DNA from: Saussurea involucrata
Taxonomy: Eukaryota > Streptophyta > Magnoliopsida > Asterales > Asteraceae
NCBI GenBank assembly: GCA_033807775.1
Contig: JAWVWS010001001.1
Coordinates: 62,001 to 126,000, forward strand
Reading direction: 5' to 3'
DNA: 64,000 nt
The first letter of the stretch is position 1. Each line of letters starts with the position of its first letter. The notes beneath the pieces are model-generated. The model made no database searches. It was given only the letters and a program-made list of their open reading frames with translations, and was not told where the DNA came from. Below, piece after piece: positions 11,484-20,741 of this stretch. Position numbers and translations under genes: made by a program.

Positions 11484-13819
11484 TGTAAAGCCCGTGTCCC
11501 GGTACGTTTATTAATTAATTTTAATAATTTAAAATGTTTACCTTTAATTGTTTTGGTTAGTGGTTTGGTGTCAAAAAGGACCAAAATGTTAGCTTTCGTC
11601 TCGTTTTGAGGTAGATTGTGAGATGAGGTGTAGTTGAGGGGCTAATAGTGCATTTCTTGGAAACTTATGGCATGGGTTCGGCCCATGCACTCAAGGCCGA
11701 ACACCCTTCCCCTTACTATCTCGTTTTCCTTTTTCTTGTATCCCAAGCAAACCAAACTCCAAACCCTACATTCTTTTCCTATCCTTCCTTTTGTGTGGTG
11801 CGGCAACGAGAAGAGAAGAGGTAGAGAGGGAGAGATAGAAACCGAGAGGTAGAGAGAGAGGAGTTGGCAGGAAACCCCCCCCCCCCACCTGTCGCCTCGG
11901 TTGCTGTTAGCGGAGGTCGCCGCTGCTGCTGTCCGTCGGAGGAGTCAAGGGAGAGAAGATTGGTCGTGGTGGTGAGGCGTCGTCTTGTGGTAAGTCGTTC
12001 TCTCGTTAGTCTCGTTCTTTTCTTTTCCTTTTCGTTTTTCCGGCGAGACCACCACCGCCGCACGCCGCCGCTGCGGTGGCTGTGGGTGGAGGGCGGTGGC
12101 AGTGGGTGTTACACTCTTAGCGTAAATCCCGAATCGTTTAAGCCGCGAACCGTTTATAAAATTATCTTTTTATGAAAATTTTAGTGTGCTGTCCAGTTTT
12201 CGCACGACCATAACTTTTCCGTCGTAACTCCGTTTGAGCCGAAACTGGCGCCCACGGTTCAAGTTCAGGGTCGGGCACGTTTTCCGTGTTTTAGCGGAAA
12301 ACTGGTTCGGCCTCTAGCTGGATGAAAAAGTGGTCGCAAGTTCGGTGTTTCATCATTTTATGTGAAAATTAGTTTTCTGTCCAGTTCGTATTTCGGCCAT
12401 AACTTTCTCGTCGTAACTCGGTTTGAGGCGATGCTGGTGTCCACGGTTCACATTCTGTGTCGGGCACGTTTTTCGTGTTTTAGCGAAAGGCTGGTTCGGC
12501 CCCTAGCTAGGCGGAAAACTTCTGTTTTTACAGCAGGTCGGTAAACCGACAGTGTTGTAATCTGCCACTGTTTTGTCATGGTCATAACTTTCTGCTCGTA
12601 ACTCGGTTTGGGGTGAAATCGGTGTCAAAAGTTCCCTTTTTGAGTCTAGAAACGTTTCTGTGTTTTGTGCAAAACCCAGTTCGGGACGTAGCATGGGTCG
12701 GTTTGTCGTTTTATACTGAAAGGTGCTGAATTTCGCTGTTCCGGAAACTGTTTTTGTAAAATCCATAGTAAATTGTAGAAAAATCGTTAGGAGGCGTATA
12801 ATATGTCCTTGGAACCCTAACTCAGAGTACTTTCTGGTCATGAAATAATATTGGGAATTTTCTGGGTTTAAAGGGGTCGAAACAGGTCCCGAACAGACCT
12901 GTTTTGGGTGAGCGGAATTTAGTTTTAGTGACGGTTTAAGCGTGTGTCGTGTCATAGAGTCCGGGTCTCGTATTGACACGTTTTAACATGCATTTAGGTG
13001 CTGGGAAGTGACCGTAATTGTGAAGCTTGAATTGTGTTATTAAGCTGGGCGCGCATTCGAGGTGAGTTCTCTCACTGTGTAGTTAGGGGTTGTATGCATG
13101 TCATAATAGTTTGTATGTACTACTGTCTTTATGGTGTGAACTAGTTGTTTGTGGTGTGTAATATTTGATTGGTTTGAATGCTTGGTTTAAATGTTTTACA
13201 TTACAATTCGGTGGGACCGAGGCCTCGATGGTACTGAGGTGTTGGATACATTACAATTCGGTGGGACCGAGGCCTCGATGGTACTGAGGTGTTGGTTACA
13301 TTACAATTCGGTGGGACCGAGGCCTCGATGGTACTGAGGTGTTGGTTACATTACAATTCGGTGGGACCGAGGCCTCGATGGTACTGAGGTGTTGGATACA
13401 TTACAATTCGGTGGGACCGAGGCCTCGATGGTACTGAGGTGTTGGATACATAATTACTTGTAGATGTTTACTCGTTTTATGTAACTGTGATGTTGTTGCT
13501 TATGTGCGGATAGGGGTGATGTGTGTATAATTCCTATCTGCGCATGTGTTGGAATTCACTAAGCTTCGTGCTTACCCTTTCCCAATAAACTGTGGTTTCA
13601 GGTACGGGCGGCTCCAAGGCGTGACGAGTACACACTGGCACGCGAGAAGAGCTGGTTGCTTTATGATTTTAATAATTAAACGTTTATTCCGCTGGTTTTA
13701 TTTTATAAAGACATTAATTTTGTGTTTGCAAACGAAACGTTGGGATCATTTATTGAGTTGTTATCAATGAATTGTTTATTTAAAAATTTAAATTTGCTTG
13801 TAATTTTTGGGACGTTACA
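11484..13819 (+). repeat. LARD-like element 3' LTR
   Basis: The 2336-bp LTR is nearly identical to 4591-6925. Differences seen by eye include A for T near 11694, T for C near 12322, G for T near 12432 and near 12585, and A for T near 13584. Confidence 0.93.
13197..13446 (+). repeat. Five 50-bp tandem repeats in the 3' LTR
   Basis: This is the counterpart of 6303-6552, with five units in the same variant order. Confidence 0.95.
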
Positions 13820-13824
13820 TGCAA
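13820..13824. repeat. Target-site duplication, right (TGCAA)
   Basis: TGCAA immediately follows the 3' LTR and matches 4586-4590. Confidence 0.93.
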
Positions 13825-14077
13825 CAACCTCCTACACCAAAGGAATCAAGGCAAGTGTGGCCCATTTAAGATTTAATTCAGAGGCAGAATTCGCACGCAT
13901 CATAGGCATCTGTGATGATGTGTGTGACAAACTAGAGGTACTGAAGATGAGAATAGATACACCGAAGGTTGAAGACGTGTTAGGAAAATAGAATGAGGGT
14001 AAATAGAGATAGAAAAAGATGCCTCTGGCACACAACAAAACCCCCCTCCCAATACAAGCCACATTTCAACCTTAGCT
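13820..14077 (+). pseudogene. ORF3-fragment unit 4, right part, and start of unit 5
   Basis: The sequence continues unit 4 after the insertion (segments SYTKGIKASVAHLRFN and DKLEVLKMRIDTPK), reaches the unit boundary at 14026 with the same TGGCACACAACAAA landmark, and runs 52 bp into the next unit. There it is cut by the LTR of element A at 14078. The five bases before that LTR are TAGCT and should reappear at the right end of element A outside the window. Confidence 0.8.
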
Positions 14078-14801
14078 TGTTAGCCCCAAGTATCTCTTAT
14101 CTAAAAGTATTGAAAATATTACAAGTCAGAAGACCACCAGAGATCAGACATAAGACTTGGAAGAAGTTCAACAAGAAGACCAACAAAGCTCGACAAAGCT
14201 CTGGCGGAACCAACAGAGCTCTGGCAGAAGACCTTTTCCATTTTACAGAAGAACTGTTCACCAACAGAAGACCAACAGAGCTCTGGCGTAAGAGCTCTGG
14301 TGATCGAAGACCTTTGTGAAACCTAAGTCTCGTAGAAATCTCTAAGTGTTAGACACTTGCCCGTACTTTCCACGTAAGCCCTAAAAGGACGGAGACACAC
14401 TTTCCACGTGTCACATCAGTGTTAGATAATACACTGTCTAATACTTTATCAGGCTATAAATAGAGATGTAGTGGAACAACAATTGTAAGCTTTTGGAAGA
14501 ATAGTTTTCCACAATTGTTAGAGCACATACTGCAGAATTCCATAGCACTACCTCCGTACGATCTTGTTCCCTGTGAGATTTCTGAATACACACACATGAA
14601 CGTGTTCTTGGTGTTATTCACATTATCAATATACGAGCAGCTTATTATATTTGATCTTGTTATCATTTTACTGTTCTATTTTTGATACTCACTGTTACAT
14701 TATCGTTTACACAATCACTCACTATTTAATAGCTTTATATAATGCTTCTGCTATCTGATTTATGCTATTTACGTGATACAACATGAATCTGGGAACCTAC
14801 A
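14078..14801 (+). repeat. Element A 5' LTR
   Basis: The 724-bp LTR starts TGTTAGCCCCAAG and ends GGGAACCTACA. It holds a TATA box at 14455, a CACGTG at 14405 and several AGAGCTCTGG words between 14190 and 14300. The preceding pentamer is TAGCT. Confidence 0.85.
14405..14463 (+). promoter_or_regulatory. Element A promoter: G-box and TATA box
   Basis: CACGTG at 14405-14410 is followed by TATAAATAG at 14455-14463. Spacing and order fit a plant pol II promoter in the U3 part of the LTR. Confidence 0.6.
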
Positions 14802-14803
14802 GT

Positions 14804-14815
14804 TGGTATCAGAGC
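14804..14815 (+). promoter_or_regulatory. Primer binding site (element A)
   Basis: TGGTATCAGAGC begins two bases after the LTR and is complementary to initiator methionine tRNA. Confidence 0.9.
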
Positions 14816-15063
14816 TTCTTTGATTTGCTTAAATCAAACGATCCAATCTACCAAGGTTGATTCATAGTTGTTGATTGTGTTTGTGTGTCTTAAAGCTTCA
14901 TAGAATACTCTGTTTTTACCATTTAAAGTGTAAAACAAGTTTTCAGAGTTCATTTAAACGTTTAAAAATCTTCTCTACTCAAAGTTACTGTTCCATTGGT
15001 TATTGTTCATTCACTCTCAGTTTGAAACTCTTTTGAAATCGTAATACTTTGTTTTTCTTCAAA

Positions 15064-16453
15064 ATGGCTAATAACAATATTAATGCCATCTATACTGCTG
15101 GTTCTCTGACCAAACCTCATACTCTTCTGAGAGATGAATATCCTTAGTGGAAGATTAGGATGGTTAACTTCCTTGGTGGAATGGACAGAGATTTAATGCG
15201 ATCTGTCACGAATGGACCATGCCAACCCATGGTTTTGGTTCCACGTGTACCTGCAACAGAAAATACTGCTGAGATTCCTGCTTACTTCAAACCTAAAACC
15301 ACCGGCTTTACTGAAGATGAGAAGCTACAAATGGAAAATGATCTTAAGGCAGTTAGACTTCTGATTATGGCCATTCCAAACGATATATTTCAAGAACTAG
15401 ATTAATGTGTTACTGCTAAAGAAATCTGGGATCAACTTCTTAATCATCTTGAGGGTGGTATCAAAACCTAAAGAACAGAAGGACCCAATGTATTAACGAA
15501 TACAATGATTTCGAGGCACTTCCTGAGGAAACCTTACAACATACCTACAACAGATTTAATGTGTTGATAAACAAATGCAAAAAATGTGGGGTTGTTAGGT
15601 CGAAGGAAGATAACAATGTTCTGTTTTTGAAAAGTTTGAATGATGAATGGTTAAATCTGTCCATGTCTTTACAAGCTAACCAAGATTTGGATGCATGGTC
15701 TCTTACTGATGTGTATGGCACTCTTGCTGCACAAGAGAAGGATGTTGTCAAACAGAAAGGTAAATCCACCATCGCAGGTCCAATTGCTTTGGTTTCTGAT
15801 TCAAATAATTCATCTGAAGGAAAGTCCAACAGAGAGAGCTCGAGCAGAGATAAGAAGAAAGAGAAGAAAAAGGGTAAGAAGAGTCTGGTAGCTAAAAGTG
15901 ATGGAGAAGAAAGTTCGTCAGAGGATGATGATATCAATGCCTTTGCTCAATCTCTTGCGTTAATAACTCAAAAATTTAACAAGAGATTCGGCAACAAGGT
16001 ATTTGATAGAAGAGGAAGGCACGAGAGAGAAGGAAGAGATGAGAAAAGAAGTTATGCTGCACCTCCACAACAGAACCACCAGAACATAGCTCCATAAGAA
16101 CATAGCTCCACAAGAACAGAGACCTCAACCACAACAGAAGTATAATACTCCAACGCCTCAGAAAACAAATGATGCCCAACCCATCAACCAGAATGATGGA
16201 CGTTGGTTTAGATGTGGCAACCCTGGCCATTTCTCTGCTAATTGTAGAGGTAAACTGGTAAAAGACCAGGATTACTACAAGTACAATTACAGAGAAAGAA
16301 GCTACGTTGCTGAGATGGAGAATTGGATCTCTGATTCATCCTCTGATGATGAACCAGAGCAGGCCAATTTTTGCGGAGTTGTTGTGGATGATGAAAGTTT
16401 GGGAGAAATTGATTGGATGACTGGTGAGATGCCAGAGAAATCAACAGAGGAAG
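15064..16453 (+). pseudogene. Element A gag, decayed and truncated by element B
   Basis: The frame opens at ATG 15064 (MANNNINAIYTAGSLTKP), a usual start for copia Gag. A TAG at 15145 sits where relatives have Gln before Trp-Lys, and a TAA follows at 15403. A frameshift then leads to the open stretch 15561-16094, which covers the rest of the UBN2-type Gag fold (NDEWLNLSMSLQ) and a basic, Lys-rich linker. Another stop (16095) and a frameshift precede the nucleocapsid, where RCGNPGHFSANC lacks the first Cys of the CCHC knuckle (Trp-Phe instead). Gag would form the particle and package RNA. This copy cannot encode it. Confidence 0.85.
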
Positions 16454-16828
16454 TGTTGGGTCTAGAAAGCCCCAATTATATAGAAAGTTTTATAAAGTCC
16501 ATGTAAAGTCAAGAAAAGTCAAATGTGTTGTAATTAGCTTTATAAGTATTTTGGGCTTTGGGAGTTTTATGGGAGTTAAATGGGCTTGCACCCATGTCAT
16601 GTAATTAGACACTATAAATAGGTGTCTTGGGCTTCCATTATCATTTGAGATATTTTGTGATCACACACACTTCACAGTGAGTTGTGAGAAACGTTTGTAA
16701 TTGAGAAATTCTCCCTCCATTATATTCAAAGCATATGAATAGAGATCTTCAATAATATGATTTACTTTTCTATCTCTGTTCTACATTTATGGAGTTTCTT
16801 GATTGTTGCTTCAACTATGGGACTTACA
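16454..16828 (+). repeat. Element B 5' LTR
   Basis: The 375-bp LTR starts TGTTGGGTCTAG and ends GGGACTTACA, and the primer site follows after two bases. A TATA box TATAAATAGG lies at 16613-16622. Confidence 0.8.
16613..16622 (+). promoter_or_regulatory. TATA box of element B LTR
   Basis: TATAAATAGG lies 160 bp into the LTR, the normal position for the U3/R promoter. Confidence 0.6.
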
Positions 16829-16830
16829 AT

Positions 16831-16842
16831 TGGTATCAGAGC
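16831..16842 (+). promoter_or_regulatory. Primer binding site (element B)
   Basis: TGGTATCAGAGC is complementary to initiator methionine tRNA. Confidence 0.9.
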
Positions 16843-17034
16843 CAATCAACAAACAAATTTGATCAAGATCGTGATCGTGAGGGTTCTTGATCGTGTTCTT
16901 GAAGATTTCTTGATCAATTCATAAATTGATTCCGCTGCTACTCGAAATTCTTGAATTCTTAGTAATTCTTGAATTTGTTCTATTTTTCGATCAAGATATT
17001 CGAATTTGTCTTTCTGTTGAATCATCTTACAATC

Positions 17035-18096
17035 ATGTCTTCGAAAGAATATCTCTCGATGGGATTTGAGACAAAACCACCTGTTCTTATTCCTGAAGAG
17101 TATCAGCAATGGAAAATCCGAATGATTTAATTTCTAGATAATATTGATGAGAACTTGATGATCTCTATTCGCGAAGGTCCTATTGAAGTCTATGTAGATG
17201 TTGCTGCTACACCTGCAACGGATACTACACCGGAGATTCCCGCTACTAGAGTGAAGAAGAGTTTTTCACAATATACAGAAGCTCAGAAACAGAGACATGC
17301 AATAGACAAGAGAGCTATTACTTTGATGACTTTGGCAGTTCCAAATGAGGTTTTCAATAGAATTGACAGTGGAACATCTGCAAAGGAAATGTGGGATGAA
17401 CTGGAAAAGCAGATGTTGGATACACTAAAATCAAATCAAGAAAAATTGAATCAAAGCATCAATGCTTATGAAAGATTCAAAGCAAAGGAGTTAGAAAGTT
17501 TAACTCAGACTTACAGCAAGTTTTGGACAATATTGAATGATCTTAGAAGGAATGGGTTGAAAAAGACAAAGTCAGAGATCAATTACAAATTTCTGAACTG
17601 TCTTAATTCAGAATGGTCGTCTTTTGCAATTAGACTCCAGATGAACAAGGATATGTGTGAGGAAGATCTAAATGATCTATTTTGTATTCTAAATCAACAT
17701 GAGGATTCTGTTAAGCAAGTGGTTGAGGAAAAGAAGAGTATTTCTGATCAATTAGCTTTGCTTTCAAAATCCAAAATCACCAAATCATACAAAACATCCA
17801 AGAAATCTGTGTATTTGTCTGGAATTCCAAAGATAGAGGAAGAGTCTGCTAAGGAAGAGGAATCTGATGAAGATGCTGATATCAAGCTGATTCCTGAGAA
17901 ACTGGCCTTATTGACTAATACTTTCAATAAGCGATATGGGAAGAATAAGTTTCAAGGTAAGTACAAAAGAGAACAGGGGAGTTCAGAAGAGAAATACAAG
18001 AAGAAGGAAGATAGAGAAGAAAGTAAGAATGAGAAGAAAGAGGAAAAGGAAGAAAGAAAAGAGAAGGATTTGTGTTTTAAGTGTGGAAATTGTTGA
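17035..18096 (+). pseudogene. Element B gag
   Basis: ATG 17035 opens MSSKEYLSMGFETKPPV, followed by PEEYQQWKIRMI. A single TAA at 17128-17130 replaces the Gln expected before Phe-Leu. The frame is then open for 313 codons: the UBN2-type Gag core (SAKEMWDELEKQ, INAYERFKA, LNDLRRNGL), an acidic and basic linker, and the start of a CCHC knuckle (CFKCGNC). There the sequence jumps, in a different frame, to the coiled-coil region (VEIVEVFVRPASS), so most of the knuckle and the following domain are deleted. Gag is the structural particle protein of the element. Confidence 0.85.
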
Positions 18097-19360
18097 AGTT
18101 TTTGTGAGACCTGCTAGTTCTATAACAAGTTCAGATAGTTTACAAAAATCAAGTCCTGTAAAAGCAAAGGAAACAATTTCTGAACCAAAAATTGAGAAGT
18201 CAGAAGTTTCAGAAGAAAAGGTTAAGAAATGAATTTCAAAACCAACAGAAGAGAAACCAAGATATAATGATGCTAAATTCAAATATGACTCTCTAAATGT
18301 CAGTTACAAAAATAAACAACCAAAATTTTCTTATCCTGACATTGAAAGTATATTTGATGCAAGCGAAGTTTCTGAAATAGTTAGTCAGAAGTCTGAGTCT
18401 TCTAATCAGAATTCTGACTCCATAAGTCAGAAGTCTGAGTCTGAAGGTCAGAACTCTGAGATTATTGGTAAAAATTATGAGTCAACTGAAATTTCTCAAT
18501 ATAATTCAGAAAGTTTCTTAGAACTTGAAAAGAGGTTTAAATTGGTTAATCAAGAACTTGAGGACTTGAGGAAACTTTTGATGAGCTTGAAAATGATTAC
18601 TGTGATGTTGATTTTAAACTGGACCAAGTTTTAAAGTAAAACAACACTTATGTCTAGAAAATAACAGAGCTTGAGAAGTTTAAGGCTGAGTATGATCTTT
18701 TCAAGATTAATGTTTTAAAAGAAGATAACAAATTCTTTGATGAATCAAGTACATTTGAAAATGGTGAATCATCCAAATCATATGCTAATTCTGAAAAGTT
18801 GAATGTTTCAGAAAAAGAGGAAAGCAAAAGGAAAGATGATCTGAAAAGAGTTTCTGAGGAGATTGAGTTGAATACTACTTCTGAACCTAAAGACAGTAGT
18901 TCTTGTATTAAATGCAATTGTAATCTGAATACTATCAATAAAAGCGAAAAGACTTATGTTTCAGATCTATTGTCACTTGCAAGAAAGAATCTCAAATCCT
19001 CTCAGAAAAATCAAATTATAATAACATTTGTTTCTTATATAAACAAAGCAACTGAGAATTCAGAAAAGAAGATTGTTTATGTTCCTCAAACTCAGATAAA
19101 AGGAAAGAAGATTGAAAACAATACTAAATCTAAATCAAATGAAAAGAAGACTGAAAGTATTTGTTAGTCTCAACCAAAAATTTTCAAGAAGAAAAGAAAC
19201 AACTTTGTGAACAAAAAATGTTATGACTTCATAAAAGTTCAGGGAAAGTGGTGTTTAAAAGAAGATTTTGAATGGAAAGTCAAAGGAACATATGTTAAAT
19301 CAGAGATTAAAGCTAACAAAGAAGGACCCATTCCAGAATGGGTACCTAAATCTAACTAAC
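18097..19360 (+). pseudogene. Element B Gag C-terminal coiled-coil region (decayed)
   Basis: The sequence reads as a charged, coiled-coil-like extension typical of Sirevirus Gag C termini, broken by several stops and frame changes. Readable parts are 17936-18232 (KETISEPKIEKSEVSEEKVKK) and 18799-19167. It includes a repeat reading SQKSES/NQNSDS at about 18380-18460 that carries TCAGAATTCTGA words. It ends in PIPEWVPKSN, equivalent to the WVPK end of Gag in C, E2, E3, E4 and E5. It matches the E5 ORF start (VEVFVRPASSITSSD) and partly the E4 Gag. Confidence 0.75.
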
Positions 19361-19370
19361 TGTTTTTGTA

Positions 19371-19448
19371 AGGCTGTCATGTGTGGTTTTTAGACTCTGG
19401 AGCTTCAAGACACATGACAGGTCATAAGTCTTCTCTGACAAACTTCAC
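19371..19448 (+). pseudogene. Element B pol, first residues of protease
   Basis: After a stop and a pyrimidine run ending in AG at 19371-19372, the frame from 19381 reads VWFLDSGASRHMTGHKSSL. This is the Asp-Ser-Gly catalytic motif of the copia aspartic protease with its usual RHMTG follow-up. The sequence is cut at 19449 by the LTR of element C. Confidence 0.85.
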
Positions 19449-19730
19449 TGTTAGGGCAGTTAATTGGTTGATTAGAAGTTCAAGGGTCTATTTGTATTTG
19501 TTTAAACATGGTCTAGTTAGTGAACGGGCCGTGGGCTTGTTAACCACGGGCCCGCATATATATTGTAATATAGCTTCAGAAAAATTAGCTAGTTGTCTCA
19601 TTTGCTTTCATTCATTCGTATTGTAATTCTCTCATATTGAAAGCATAATACAGGGATGACTAGTTGAAATCATTACTCATATTGTTTATCTATTCGATTT
19701 CATAATTGTTGCACGGATCTGGAACTATCA
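19449..19730 (+). repeat. Element C 5' LTR
   Basis: The 282-bp LTR starts TGTTAGGGCAG and ends GGAACTATCA, followed by the primer site. It is unusually short compared with the other LTRs here. No strong TATA box is visible; ATATATAT near 19555 is possible. Confidence 0.78.
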
Positions 19731-19732
19731 AT

Positions 19733-19744
19733 TGGTATCAGAGC
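19733..19744 (+). promoter_or_regulatory. Primer binding site (element C)
   Basis: TGGTATCAGAGC is complementary to initiator methionine tRNA. Confidence 0.9.
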
Positions 19745-20119
19745 AAGCGGACACGGTTGATTCAAATCCTTCATGTTGACTTTTGGTAATTTCTTGACTT
19801 TTCTCGTCTGTGTCTTACTTGAATGTTCAAAATGTTGATTCTGATTAAATTGATCGATTTCGCTTATTGGGTATTGTTAGCATCATTCCTATTAGTGATT
19901 CTGCAATATTTCACATCTTAATTCGATCGTTTGAGTGGTTTATTAAGCAATTTAAGATCAAAAGTTTTAGTAGTGTTCTTGATCAAAATAGGATTTTTAG
20001 CCATAAAAACGTGTTGTTTTTGCTCTAAAATCGATTGGGTTAGTGTTGTTTTTGTGTTTGGCATCGTTTCTAATCTTTTAGGAACATTATTGAGCATCCC
20101 TAATCGAGTTCCAATCGAA

Positions 20120-20560
20120 TTTGAGAAGGCATCCGCAGAGTCCGGACAACCCTGCCGCAGTTTCCGGACAAACTCTACTTTCCGGGTAATTGTGTTATTC
20201 CATCTGGACTCACCTTTCTTTCCGGGTAAACCATTCAGTCCGGGTAAGTCAACATTCCGGGTAAGTCTTTATTTTCTCAATCATTCCGGGTAATTTGTTC
20301 CGGAAACCCTGATCTTTCCGGTAAAATAGTTTTTCCGGACAAGCCAAGGTTTCCGGTAATCATTTTCATCCGAAATCTCTGTCATCCGGTAAGTTTTGTG
20401 TTTGATAATTCTATCCAGACATATCATCATCCGGTAAGTAATACGTCTTTTTGCCATATCCGGACAGTTCTGTCTTCCGGTAACCTTCTGTTATCCGGAC
20501 ACTCCAAGCTATCCGGACTCTCCTACTTTATCCGGATACTTTGTGATTTTTAGCTGTTTT
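20120..20560 (+). repeat. TCCGG-word array in the leader of element C
   Basis: About twenty occurrences of CCGG in the forms TCCGGACA, TCCGGGTAA and TCCGGTAA are spaced irregularly at roughly 15-35 bp between the primer site and gag. Spacer sequence is not conserved, only the core word. The rest of the leader (19745-20119 and 20561-20741) shows no gene. Confidence 0.85.
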
Positions 20561-20741
20561 TGTCATTTGATCTGATCTGGACACTACCTGATCAGACTCT
20601 TACTTGGATTCCTATCCAGTAAGATCACTCTTAGTTCATATTAGTCGTAGAACCTGCGTTAGGACCACTCTTAGTGCCTTGCATTAGGTTTACTCTTTGA
20701 ATCAATCTACACGTCTGACGATCACTCCGTTGCAACCTACG

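Larger units (their letters stand above)
4591..13819 (+). mobile_element. LARD-like non-autonomous LTR retrotransposon (9.2 kb)
   Basis: This is a complete element bounded by 2.3 kb direct LTRs (4591-6925 and 11484-13819), each starting TGTAAAGCCC and ending GACGTTACA. It is flanked by the 5-bp duplication TGCAA. A primer site for initiator methionine tRNA follows the 5' LTR and a purine tract precedes the 3' LTR. The 4.6 kb interior has no ORF that resembles Gag, protease, RT, RNase H or integrase on either strand. Long LTRs plus a non-coding interior define large retrotransposon derivatives, which must be mobilised by an autonomous relative. By eye the LTRs differ at about 12 positions in 2.33 kb, so insertion is recent. 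The TGTAA start suggests a gypsy relative, but this is inference. Confidence 0.9.
14078..16453 (+). mobile_element. Copia element A, left portion (Sirevirus-like)
   Basis: The visible part holds an LTR, a primer site, a leader and a decayed gag. It stops inside gag at 16453, where the LTR of element B starts. The right part, including pol and the 3' LTR, should lie beyond the window. The LTR carries the words AGAGCTCTGG and ACAGAAG and resembles the E1 LTR at its start, which suggests related families. Confidence 0.85.
16454..19448 (+). mobile_element. Copia element B, left portion (Sirevirus-like)
   Basis: The visible part has an LTR, primer site, leader, gag, a coiled-coil region and the first bases of pol. 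It is cut by element C at 19449. It is inserted in element A gag, after GGAAG (16449-16453). Its leader and its coiled-coil region are clearly related to E3 and E5, so B-like elements are candidates for their autonomous partner. Confidence 0.85.
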
